A stretch of 64,000 nucleotides of DNA from Micropterus salmoides (taxonomy: Eukaryota > Chordata > Actinopteri > Centrarchiformes > Centrarchidae): positions 5,883,277-5,947,276 of the forward strand of contig NW_024041039.1 in assembly GCF_014851395.1 (NCBI RefSeq), in the 5' to 3' direction. Numbering within the stretch: the stretch's first letter is position 1; each line of letters starts with the position of its first letter. The notes under the pieces are model-generated. The model saw only the letters and a program-made list of their open reading frames with translations. It made no database searches and had not been told where the DNA came from. The translations under genes were made by a program, and so were the position numbers. Shown here piece after piece: positions 36,313 to 47,058 of the stretch.

Positions 36313-36944
36313 GTGAGTTGTTTTGCAGCCGGGTATCTCCCATGATGCCGCCGGGTGGGTGGGTACATCTCCCTCCACGGGAGCTGTGGGCTTTATCCGA
36401 CACTGTTATATACTGTACCTAGAGAACTACAAACATCGCAGGCTTTGAAGAGCTTTCTGTGAATTAGCATTGCAAAGTGGCTGACTTGTGTTTAGTTTAG
36501 TGAATCCTCTATAAAGAAAGAGACGCCCACACGTGTAACCTCTGCAATTGCTTTTATTTATTTTATTTAAACTGATTGCACTACATTGTCCATGTGATTC
36601 CTGTTATTGTCTCAGGTTAGAGTAAATAAAAGAAATAACAGCATTTCCCCGTCTCTTCCCCGCAGGTATTACTGCCTTCTTGGCTCAGTCTGTTTAAAGT
36701 CTTTGAGCTTCCAGCACAACAAACATTTATTGCATTGTGCTGTGCAGTGAAATATCTATCTACGTTTAATCCTGCTCTTTACAGTGTTGTTCATGTTCAA
36801 GGTTAGCAGCCACTGTAGCATCATTCATTTTGTGTCCAATATTTAAATGCTATAAAATACATCGTATTTGTGGGAAAAGGATCAACACCCAATACAAAAC
36901 ATCCTGTAAGAATTGTATGTATGTACAAAGCATACCGTAATAGT

Positions 36945-37500
36945 GCCCAACATCATTTATTTATAGCACCTTTCCATCAGACCCACAAAGTGCTTTAAGA
37001 TAAAAGGTAAAGGTAAGACAAACAATCACAATGTTAAAGTAATAAATAAATAGGAAATAGCTGTAAAACTAAGCGATGGCGAGTGTCCACAGATCCGAGT
37101 CCAAAAGGAGAGAGTTTAATTGCGACACATCAGAGGCAAAGTCTCTTTTCGTTTTGAGTCTAGAGCAAGAAGCAACTAGCAAACCCTGATCAGAGGACCT
37201 CACAAACCTTCTGGTTATCTAGATCTCTAATAAAGAACAGGTGCCCGACCATGCAGAGCTTAAACGTGATCACAAGAACTGCGATCAGATTCTGAATTTG
37301 ATGTGGAGCCAGCGTAAAGAGATCACGATCAAAGTCAACTCAGACCTTTTAAAGGATGTTTAAAAGCTTTACAGCAGCATTCTGGCCCCCTTATGTAAAC
37401 GATCCAGGGATTTCTTGCTAAGACATGTGAAAAGGGAGTTACAGTAGTGGATGAAACAAAATACAACAGGCCCAGGTTTTCCTCAGCTGAAAATAAACAG
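36945..37500 (-). repeat. LINE-derived 3' region, reverse orientation
   Basis: On the minus strand it ends aaagcactttgtgggtctga then gtgctataaataaatgatg, a LINE-type tail. On plus it contains gttttgagtctagagcaaga, tgatcagaggacctcac and ttacagtagtgg, segments of a common fish retroelement 3' UTR. It lies in coa8 intron 4. Confidence 0.5.
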
Positions 37501-37504
37501 GAGC

Positions 37505-37745
37505 AACAAATGTTCAATAAATGTTTGAATCACGAACAGGTTAGCATTTATTTTTTCTAGAGAGAAAAGGATATTTATTTGTTGAGGGAAAAGAATTTTA
37601 AAAAGTTTTTATTTAATTTTATTCATGCATATTTGTTGAAAAAGATTTTATCATAATTGTTTTAAATGTCCTACATCAGATTTGTAAAGTGATCCACTGT
37701 TTGGCATCAAGTGATTGTTCTGGCCCTAAAGAAGCTGGCCAGGAA
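37505..37745. repeat. second copy of the 25.0-kb MITE family
   Basis: tcaataaatgtttgaatcac, gtaaagtgatccactgtttg and gcatcaagtgattgttctgg parallel the interior of 25,024-25,435. The termini were not found. Confidence 0.55.
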
Positions 37746-38575
37746 ATAGTCTGGCGCCTAACCCCCCCCCGTCAAACTACAAATTGTCATTTTTATGCTT
37801 TTTTTTTTATTTATTGATAAAAAAGCTACTCTTTAGTGTACAGACAATCAAGCGAGTATCAATAATCTCATTTAATTTTCAGGAAATAAGCGAATAAGTG
37901 TATTTCCCAAAATGTGGAACAATTAAATGTTATCCGCTTTTCTAAATTATTGTTCAAAAAACCAAATATAGATAGGTCTAAACAATTTTTATGAGTTACG
38001 CAGTGATTATAGACAGACACATCTTTCAGATACATATCACAGATCTTTTCTGTGTAAGGAAACATCATTGTTTCCATGGTTACAGTGAATAAACAACGCT
38101 GCACAGACACATTTAACTTTTTCAGCTCATTCCTGTTCCCATTTATAAAAGAGACTAAAACATATAGGGGGAACAATAATACAATATTTATTAAATATGT
38201 TAAGGGAAAATATGTGTAAAGTTTACTCTTTGGGCAACAGATGTTTCACAGCAGGAGTGTGGACTGAACGGCCATTGAACTGATTTGTATGAGCTACAGC
38301 TACAATCGTCTGGCAAATGTTTGGCAACATAACGGCACACGTAGTCAGAATGTAACATACGTGTTAACAGTTGGATTTTAAAACCATTTATTTACATAAT
38401 CAACATCTAGATATTTGTACTCAAATAGTTGATCTCAAATATGGTCTGAAGTCTGGAAAGTTTGAGGCTTGAAAAGTCTCGAATCGGTTGAGGTTGTAAA
38501 GTCATACTGTATCAGTGGTTTTAACTTGATGACACTTCCTCTAATTCTCTTTTCCCCTCTCCGTGTCATATCCAG

Positions 38576-38696
38576 TGAATGGTACCGACGTAACTTCACC
38601 ATCACCTTGCTCATGGCCCGAGTCTCCCTAAAGAACATGTGGAGGACTGTTACTAATCGACACAGCGGCAAGAAAAACAGCACTCCTACCACCTGA
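38576..38696 (+). CDS. coa8: coa8 exon 5 (C-terminus and stop)
   Basis: Acceptor tcatatccag at 38,566-38,575. It encodes (N)EWYRRNFTITLLMARVSLKN, matching the human segment [20 protein letters not shown], then a basic tail and TGA at 38,694-38,696. The hydrophobic stretch with flanking basic residues is typical of the family C-terminus. Confidence 0.95.
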
Positions 38697-38704
38697 TGAT
38701 GAGA

Positions 38705-38710
38705 AATAAA
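38705..38710 (+). terminator. coa8: coa8 polyadenylation signal (AATAAA)
   Basis: AATAAA begins nine bases after the coa8 TGA, which would give a 3' UTR of only about 30 nt. No other AATAAA is seen in the next several hundred bases. Confidence 0.5.
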
Positions 38711-39404
38711 ATATTCACCCGCCCTCCCAAGTGTTTGGATTTGTTTTTAGTGCATCGTTGTGTTTGGATCTAACCCCACTCTATGTACTGACATATATTC
38801 ACCGCTCACTTGGAGACAGACAAAAAGATGAGCTGTTGATTTGATTTATTTCTTATAATTGCACTGAAAAACAGTCGGAAATCTTCCCATCAGCAGGGTG
38901 TTCACTAGAAACTCTTTACTATAAAACCCACAATGGCTCAGACAGAGATTTCCTAATTGTTCTTAGACGAATTATTTCAACTTGTCTACTTGATGGACAG
39001 GATTACAAATTAATTTGAGATTTACTGGTACGATACAACTATAACAACTCCAAATCTTTGCAAGGGTGTATTTTCAACTTTGCTCAAGATAATGTCTTAT
39101 GGCTCTATTGAGTTCCTGTCTGTGGAGGCAGAATGAATGTGGAGAAATTTACATTTCTGTCTGTTTTGTGTCAGATTTCTCTGTGTTCGTGCTGCTCAGT
39201 CACTTATACAATGCACCAGAGAAAAGACACCGAGAAACTTTCACCATTGATTGGTAAAATGTCTGTCGGTTAATTCATATCACACAAACCACAAAACTTC
39301 AAAAAGTTTCTCTTCTGAAAAATGTGGGGTCATTGACATACGATAAATAAATGTACAGGAATGCCAGATTTTGTAAAACTACAGAAATTAATACTGAAAT
39401 GTTG

Positions 39405-40040
39405 GATAATAACCACAGTGGTGGAAAATAATTAAGTACATTTACTTAAGTACTGTATTTAGCCACAACTTTGCTGTACTTTACTTAAGTATTTTCATTT
39501 TCTTTACTTATCTGACAGCTGTAAGTAACTATTATCTAATTTGTACATACAAATATTATGTTTTGCTATAAATTACCCAACAGTTTATACATCTTAGTAC
39601 ATCTAAAACGAATAATTGATTGACAAAATTAATGGGTAACTGTTTTGACAATAATAAAACATTTAATGGTTTTGGCTTCACAAATGTTTCTGCTTTTCCT
39701 TTGAATTATTTTAATACTTTGAAGGTGTGACTTTGGCCTCTGGGTAATTGCATTTCTCAGAATGTTTACTAAACCAAAAAATCAATCGATTAACTGAGAA
39801 ATTAATCATTAGTTGCAGTGGAATACAAAATAGTTCAACATGAGCGCCACCTCAACTAACTACAACTGCTTTTACATGAATACATGAGTAATAATAATAT
39901 AATGATATAATAGTATAACAGTCACAGGGGACATTTTTCATTCTGCATTTAGTACTTTTACTTTTAATACTTTAAGTACATTGATTAAACTTCCATACTT
40001 TTACTTAAGTCACATTTTCAATCCAGTAGCCCACTTTTTT
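39405..40040 (+). repeat. 'aagtac' repeat carrying a nested repeat
   Basis: Starts cagtggtggaaaataattaa, with gtacatttacttaagtactg, and resumes after about 39,830 with gagcgccacctcaactaact and cattctgcatttagtac. The interval 39,603-39,830 belongs to the 'agctgcaacta' family (ending attaatcattagttgcagtg), which suggests insertion of one repeat into the other. Confidence 0.6.
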
Positions 40041-40339
40041 TTTTTTACAGTAAGGTGCCATGATTCAAGTTTAATAGGAGTGAAAACTTGTTTGTTCCCT
40101 GTGCTGTAACTCTGCTAAATCGTCTCGGGTAACCTCACATTTTAGAGAAAGTTAAATGTTTTTAGTGTACTGTATGTACTGGTCACATTTGTTGTTGTTT
40201 GTTTTTTTGTACTTGTGTTGTTAATCTGATCCTTGTATGTTTTATTGTGTTCCCTGACTGCAAGTCAAGTTTCCACTTGGCATAATAATAAATGAACTGA
40301 ACTAAACTTAAATCAAACACTGCTTTGAATTGAAAAGTA

Positions 40340-40580
40340 CATTTTTCTGATTATACTTTCATTTTCAATGCAGTACTTTTACTTGTCACATAGTATTTTT
40401 GACAGTGAAGTAGTCGCACTTTTACTTAAGTAAAGGATTTGAATACTTGTACTTAAAGTCCACCACTGCTTTTAATTCTTTAAGTACATTTTTCTGATTA
40501 TACCTCCATACTTTTCAATGAATGACATTTACTTGTAACAGAGCGTATTTAAATGTGGTATAAGTACTTGAAAACTTCCT
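40340..40580 (+). repeat. 'aagtac' repeat end fragments
   Basis: cagtacttttacttgtcaca and cttttacttaagtaaagga with tccaccactg mark the other terminus. A second partial end follows at 40,480-40,580. Confidence 0.55.
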
Positions 40581-40619
40581 CCATCGGTGAGAATAAGAAT
40601 AAATCTGGAGGCTCGACTT

Positions 40620-41151
40620 GTGCCCGCAGCTTCCCCTTTAATCCGGGCAGGGATGACATCATTACCGGGAAGAGCAGGGGGGCCCCGGGTAACGCCATTT
40701 TCACGCAGCGCTCAGCCAGTCAGTCATCCAGGGAGCTGTCATCTTCATCGGCTACTAGTCAACTTTGCATTCATCCCCATGAAGCCGCGATCAAGCTAGT
40801 TTCGCGGACCTGTTCCTGCCATGGCACCGAAGGGGAACAGGCTCTTCTCGTGTGGCTCCGACTAAAGTCAGTGTTGTGACAGTTAGCTTCGGTGGCTAGC
40901 TATGTAGCTAGCTGGTCATCAGTAAACGGCGGTTGATGCAGTTGAAGTCCAGCGTCAGTCGGCGAAACATACCGGGGACAGTTTGGAAAATAGTGTTTTA
41001 TGATTAAATATTTTTACATTTATCGGCAAACGCTGTCCATCAAAGAAAAAAATCCCTCCGTTTAAAAAAAAGCTGTGATTTAAAAGGGAAAGCCGTGAAG
41101 AAAACGAGCGTTACAGTCAAGCTACATTGGCAACGGATGTCCAAGAGAACG
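40620..41151 (+). promoter_or_regulatory. klc1: putative klc1 promoter and untranslated exon 1
   Basis: A CpG-rich segment in otherwise AT-rich DNA, with a CRE-like TGACATCA and an ETS-like CCGGGAAG near 40,650-40,680. It ends at a strong donor AACG|GTAAGA at 41,151. In human the gene after COA8 on the same strand is KLC1, whose product is the light chain of conventional kinesin and whose first exon is untranslated (family knowledge). An ATG at 41,137 would give only MSKRT before the donor and does not match known KLC N-termini. ORFs of 70-108 codons here are likely 5' UTR noise. The assignment rests on synteny and the donor. It could belong to another gene. Confidence 0.42.
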
Positions 41152-42369
41152 GTAAGAATGGCTCCGTGTATTTCTTGGAATTCATCAACAACTAATTAAC
41201 TGACCTCTTTCAGGAAAATTTAATCTGTGTCATTTTTGTCAAACCGACACTCATTTGAATTATTAACGTTGTATAATGTTTGGGCGCCCGTGTTTTTAAT
41301 GAGATGCCTCCTTGATGTTTATGTTAATTGCAGGAATGGGTCGCCATAAGCTGCACATTAACTGTCACTGAGAGGAGAGAGGTGCTAGCTCAGAGTTAGC
41401 TGACACCGTGGTTAGTTAGTCTGTGTGACACGAACAGTATTGGCTAACTGGTTCTTCAGGTTAATCCATAGCTAGGACGAAGCAGCAGGAGCGTAAGAAA
41501 GACACCAGTAGGAAGATGCACTTGTTGGCCGCAGCGGCACCCTTAAAGCCTTGATGTTGGAATATGTCATGTGATGGTTAGCTGTGCTGGATGTCCTTTC
41601 ATTGATATTCAGAGCAGGGCTGAGGGCTGTGAAGGCTGTCTGTGTTGAGGAGACCGCTTCAGAGGGACAGTGGATCTCAGTGTGGGGGGGACTCACAGCT
41701 GGGATCTGAAAACAGGACAGACTGGGAGGGGTCTATGAATATTTGAGCTTCAGGCACGCTTGATATCTTGAGCCAACACGGTATGACAGAAATCTCAGGA
41801 ATACACCCAAGTATTTTTGGAGAGTTTTGTCTGCCTTGCCCTGAAGGAGTGCACATGACAACCTGCAGGGCTCCTCCCCCAGGCTAACACCCCTCTGCTC
41901 TCCAGGGACTGCTTGTTGTTGGCTCAGAGATCCCAGAGCTTTTGTGTGTTGACCTTTTTTTATAGAGTGCTTGCTGCTCCTGGGAAATGAGAATCATGTG
42001 TTGTCGCAGCAGAATTTGTTGTAGTGCTGCAGGTCGGCTTGAGAAGCATGCGGTGCTTTTCTGCAGGGAAAACATGCAAACCTGCACATCACTAAAACAT
42101 TATCCCTGCTAAAACCTGACAGAGAGGAGGTGCAGTACACTTTTATTGTACTGTTCTATACTTGTACTTTCAAAGAGGTGATAATGAATTACATTTAATT
42201 GAAATTGAATATTTGAAGACGTAATCGTGGGTTTTAGCAAAGTGTGAATGGAATTTTTTTACTTTCATCTGATATTTTATAGACCCAAAGAGTAATTGGT
42301 TAATTAAAATATAAGCACAATCCAGTTTGTTGCAGTACCAGTGCTTTTAAATGGCAGTGTTTTATACAA

Positions 42370-42440
42370 AGAGGTGTTTCTAATAGTTACTCCACTCTAC
42401 TTATATTACAGAGGGCAGACTAAACATTAGAAACACCTCT
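42370..42440. repeat. 15-bp perfect inverted repeat
   Basis: agaggtgtttctaat (42,370-42,384) and its exact complement (42,426-42,440) separated by 41 bases, 60 bp left of the second gap. It may be a transposon end or hairpin. Confidence 0.6.
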
Positions 42441-42500
42441 CAATATAACCACACCTTTGTAAACAGGTTCAACAAAAGTTGATCTTTTTAACAAAGAGAG

Positions 42501-43000
42501 NNNNNNNNNNNNNNNNNNNNNNNNNNNNNNNNNNNNNNNNNNNNNNNNNNNNNNNNNNNNNNNNNNNNNNNNNNNNNNNNNNNNNNNNNNNNNNNNNNNN
42601 NNNNNNNNNNNNNNNNNNNNNNNNNNNNNNNNNNNNNNNNNNNNNNNNNNNNNNNNNNNNNNNNNNNNNNNNNNNNNNNNNNNNNNNNNNNNNNNNNNNN
42701 NNNNNNNNNNNNNNNNNNNNNNNNNNNNNNNNNNNNNNNNNNNNNNNNNNNNNNNNNNNNNNNNNNNNNNNNNNNNNNNNNNNNNNNNNNNNNNNNNNNN
42801 NNNNNNNNNNNNNNNNNNNNNNNNNNNNNNNNNNNNNNNNNNNNNNNNNNNNNNNNNNNNNNNNNNNNNNNNNNNNNNNNNNNNNNNNNNNNNNNNNNNN
42901 NNNNNNNNNNNNNNNNNNNNNNNNNNNNNNNNNNNNNNNNNNNNNNNNNNNNNNNNNNNNNNNNNNNNNNNNNNNNNNNNNNNNNNNNNNNNNNNNNNNN
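42501..43000. other. assembly gap (500 N) inside a likely Harbinger element
   Basis: Exactly 500 N. The right edge encodes a Harbinger-type transposase tail (next entry), so the missing sequence probably contains more of that element. ORFs crossing it are artefacts. Confidence 0.97.
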
Positions 43001-43001
43001 A

Positions 43002-43103
43002 CGTCTGGGAAGAATTGCTGCCAACAACTCAGCAAGAGAGGCTATCAGGATTAGGGAGGCCTTCACATCCTACTTCTCTGCAGAGGGAAAAGTTGAATGG
43101 TAA
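43002..43103 (+). pseudogene. C-terminal fragment of a PIF/Harbinger (HARBI1/ALP1-like) transposase
   Basis: The frame starting right after the gap reads NNSAREAIRIREAFTSYF then SAEGKVEW and a stop at 43,101-43,103. The pattern R-x-IR-x-x-F-x-x-YF-x-x-EG-x-V-x-W is how I remember the end of fish HARBI1/ALP1-like transposases, which usually read WQ at this point. The stop replaces that Gln, so the copy is probably dead or the ending is natural. Everything upstream is hidden by the gap. Confidence 0.55.
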
Positions 43104-45199
43104 AACAACGTGTAGTATAAGCAATCCCAAAACATTACAAACGAGGGGTTTATTCAACGGTTTATTTTAGTTTTTGCTTGATGATTCTATTTTGACCAAC
43201 AGTAATGCACTGATTACTGACAAATGCAGATTGACATGTACCTCTCCTCCACTCAGTAGGGCAAGCGCTTGCAGGACTTCAGACAAAAATATAAAATAAA
43301 GTGTGCAACGTGTTTCAGTGTGATTCTGGGCCCTCACAGGCTCTTACACTCAATCACTTACCAGGTGACATCAGTTACGTCTGTGAGGGTTTAGGGTTTA
43401 GGGGGGGCATTGGGATTGGGCCCAAACCACTCTTTCACATTCATGTCACTATTTTGTTCATCTGCATGTCGCACAACTCCTTCGAGGTAGTAGAATAATA
43501 TTGGGATTACATTCATCTGTTTTTTAAATTGTGTTAAAATCAATCACAGAACATGGTCACAGAGCAGCACTACTTCTGCAGCTTTAAGGTCAAGTAAGAC
43601 GGCCTTGTGTTGATAGTTTGTTTAGAAAATATTGTTGTTATTACCCCTGCTCTTTGTAATTCTTACTTACTACACACTACAGTAACTATATGATAGAACT
43701 TTCTTGGTTACAAACATTTCTTTTGTAACCACCATGTGCATTTTAGGCACTTCAACAGTAGCTGCATTAGAAAACATTCTTTAAAAATCATAGATGTATT
43801 AATTCAACTGGACTTCCTGGTTCATATTTAATATTCTCACTGTACCTTCAGCAAAACACCACACCTATGTAAACCCTTAACTGAATGTGCCCATTGCTGG
43901 ATCCCATACCATAACTGCCTCATCCAAGACTTGAATCCAAGCTTTATCCTTTTTCATGGCTGTTGTATGAGCCTGTCTTTCTAATTTACACATCATTTTC
44001 TAGTATGTGAGAGAGAAACAACGGTTTTTAATGTAATCCATTTGAAAGTTTTTCAATAGGGCTTACGCTGATGCAGCTCAGGGAATATTTCCTTCAGGCA
44101 TAGCAGAAGGCTTCACAATGTCTTGTGTCGTGTTCAAAAATAAAACAATTGTCGTTTGTGGTCCACATGTTTTTTTAAACTTATATTTAAGTGCCTGTCT
44201 GCCTCTGGTTATGAAAAGAAGATTCATCCCTGTAGAATATAACTCTATCACAAAGCCTGTCCACAGACAATAAAACACATTACTGTGAGGAGAATGGGCT
44301 GCCGCTAACTTCGACCCTGGGGAAGCTCCTGAGACAGTTTGATGGCGGGAAATGATAGTGAGGTGGTTAAATGGACTCTCAACTGTCTACATGTGAGGGG
44401 TGCAGTGAGTCGCGCCATTTGTTCTCTTGCTGAAGTCTCACTTTGACCTGCAAGCTAGCGATTTTGACTGAATTTTTCATATACGGCATAATGTACACAT
44501 AAATCAACTGGTCAGAAATTTAGAATCTGTGGACAGCGCAGCTTTGTTTTTTGTCTTTTGCTGCACTCTTCACATGTGAATAGTGACTGCACAAAATCTA
44601 TACTGTGGTCTTCCGCTGTCTTTCCATCAGGTGAGGTTGTTTTGGCTGTGTAATGAAAACAAATGGTGATGTAGCCGTGCTGCAGCGACTCGGCACACAG
44701 CCTCATCCATCCCCATCTGAATGAGATCTATTCGCCATCACAGACGGAGGACGCAGAGCTCCCTCAGCCCTATCGTTGCAGTGACACCTCCAGACTTGGC
44801 ACTGTTTCCTAAATGTGTTTAATTCGACTGATCTGAGAACTTTACACTAAATCCCTGTCCTCATGGTAGAACCAGAATTTAAATCAATCTACATGACTTA
44901 CATGCAAATACAAGCTGAGCCAGGTTGAGGGAGAAAATATGAGATTTTTATCTGAAAAGATGTCTTTGAGTGAATGAACTGCTGCTTTTTTATTTTCTGG
45001 TGTGGACAGAAAAACAAACTCTTGTCAGCACTGATCACCTCTTCAAATGTTTCAAATTATCTATATGATAATGCAGCTGTAATGCCACCACATACAACAT
45101 TTTTGTTGCAAGTACAAATGTGAACAGAAGCCGTGATTCACATCCCATCTCCTACCAAAGATGACTGCTTTTTACCTAACCTTCCCCAGCACAACCGTA

Positions 45200-45275
45200 G
45201 TTACTCCAGAGGAATGCAACCTCTGACATATATATAGCAACTGTAAGTCGCTTTGGATAAAAGCTAAATGAATAA
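45200..45275 (+). repeat. SINE 3' tail fragment
   Basis: gcaacctctgacatatatat and gtaagtcgctttggataaaa then gctaaatg match the tail of the SINE at 27,898. Confidence 0.65.
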
Positions 45276-45424
45276 ATGTAATTGATTTTAGTTGAGTGTC
45301 AACGGGTTGAATTCAGTTGAGTTGGGAGTCTTTTAAGCAGAGTGGAGAGCCGCTTCTGGGACATGCTGCAGCCAAGCGACAACCTCCTGCTCGCACAAGT
45401 GAAGCCAATTAGGAAGTAAACCTA

Positions 45425-47058
45425 CAGTGGGTACGGAAAGTATTCAGACCCCTTTAAATTTTTCACTCTTTGTTTCACTGCAGCCATTTTTCAAAAATCA
45501 AAAAAGTTCATTTTATTTCTCAGTAATGTACACTCAGCACCCCATCTTGACAGAAAAAAACAGAAATGTAGAAATTTTTGCAAATTTATTAAAAAGAAAA
45601 ACTGAAATATCACATGGTCATAAGTATTCAGACCCTTTGCTCAGTATTTAGTAGAAGCACCCTTTTGATCTAATACAGCCATGAGTCGTTTTGGGAAAGA
45701 TGCAACAAGTTTTTCACATCTGGATTTGGGTATCCTCTGCCATTCCTCCTTGCAGATCCTCTCCAGTTCTGTCAGGTTGGATGGTAAACGTTGGTGGACA
45801 GCCATTTTCAGGTCTCTCCAGAGATGCTCAATTGGGTTTAAGTCAGGGCTCTGGCTGGGCCATTCAAGAACAGCCACGGAGTTGTTGTGAAGCCACTCCT
45901 TCGTTATTTTAGCGGTGTGCTTAGGGTCATTGTCTTGTTGGAAGGTAAACCTTCGGCCCAGTCTGAGGTCCAGAGCACTCTAGAAAAGGTTTTCGTCCAA
46001 GATATCCCTGTACTTGGCCGCATTCATCTTTCCCTCGATTGCAACCAGTCGTCCTGTCCCTGCAGCTGAAAAACACCCCCACAGCATGATGCTGCCACCA
46101 CCATGCTTCACTGTTGAGACTGTATTGGACAGGTGATGAGCAGTGCCTGGTTTTCTCCACACATACCGCTTAGAATTAAGGCCAAAAAGTTCTATCTTGG
46201 TCTCATCAGACCAGAGGATCTTATTTATCACCATCTTGGAGTCCTTCAGGTGTTTTTTTGCAAACTCCATGCGGGCTTTCATGTGTCTTGCACTGAGGAG
46301 AGGCTTCCGTCGGGCCACTCTGCCATAAAGCCCCGACTGGTGGATTGCTGCAGTGATGTTTGACTTACTACAACTTTCTCCCATCTCCCGACTGCATCTC
46401 TGGAGCTCAGCCACAGTGACCTTTGGGTTCTTCTTTACCTCTCTCACCAAGGCTCTTCTCCCCCGATAGCTCAGTTTGGCCGGACGGCCAGCTCTAGGAA
46501 GGGTTCTGGTCGTCCCAAACGTCTTCCATTTGAGGATTATGGAGGCCACTGTGCTCTTAGGAACCTTAAGTGCAGCAGAAATTTTTTTTTAACCTTGGCC
46601 AGATCTGTGCCTTGCCACAATTCTGTCTCTGAGCTCTTCAGGCAGTTCCTTTGACCTCATGATTCTCATTTGCTCTGACATGCACTGTGAGCTGTAAGGT
46701 CTTATATAGACAGGTGTGTGGCTTTCCTAATCAAGTCCAATCAGTATAATCAAACACAGCTGGACTCAAATGAAGGTGTAGAACCATCTCAAGGATGATC
46801 ACAAGAAATAGACAGCACCTGAGTTAAATATGAGTGTCACGGCAAAGGGTCTGAATACTTATGACCATGTGATATTTCAGTTTTTCTTTTTTAATAAATT
46901 TGCAAAAATTTCTACATTTCTGTTTTTTTCTGTCAAGATGGGGTGCTGAGTGTACATTACTGAGAAATAAAATGAACTTTTTTGATTTTTGGAAAATGGC
47001 TGCAATGAAACAAAGAGTGAAAAATTTAAAGGGGTCTGAATACTTTCCGTACCCACTG
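45425..47058 (-). mobile_element. Tc1-like transposon, 1,634 bp, full length but defective
   Basis: Terminal inverted repeats of about 216 bp (45,425-45,640 and 46,842-47,058) start CAGTGGGTACGGAAAGTATT and are flanked by TA on both sides (45,423-45,424 and 47,059-47,060). Each repeat holds two direct copies of aagtattcagaccc, one at the outer end (about 45,438) and one at the inner end (about 45,621). This is the IR/DR layout of teleost Tc1 elements. It carries one transposase reading frame on the minus strand. Confidence 0.95.
45641..46681 (-). pseudogene. Tc1-like transposase with two nonsense codons
   Basis: One continuous frame of 346 codons from the ATG at 46,681 to TAG/TAA at 45,641, the usual Tc1 transposase length, broken only by in-frame stops at codon 31 (46,589-46,591) and codon 234 (45,980-45,982). 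The N-terminal helix-turn-helix DNA-binding region runs up to about residue 110. The catalytic DDE triad is present: D159 (WSDETK), D250 (QQDNDPKHTA) and E285 (NPIEHLW), with 34 residues between the last two (DD34E). No frameshift was found, so decay is recent or slight. The stop at 31 lies beside a run of A. Confidence 0.95.

Noticed and set aside
40553..40879. Plus-strand ORF of 108 codons before the klc1-like donor
   Set aside because: No domain or family similarity; it starts in a dispersed repeat and runs into a presumed 5' UTR.
41137..41151. ATG giving MSKRT before the 41,151 donor as a protein start
   Set aside because: Does not match known kinesin light chain N-termini and cannot be tied to a downstream exon in the window.
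42469..43066. Three ORFs of 188-192 codons
   Set aside because: They bridge the 500-N gap. Only the short Harbinger-like tail in another frame at 43,002 has meaning.
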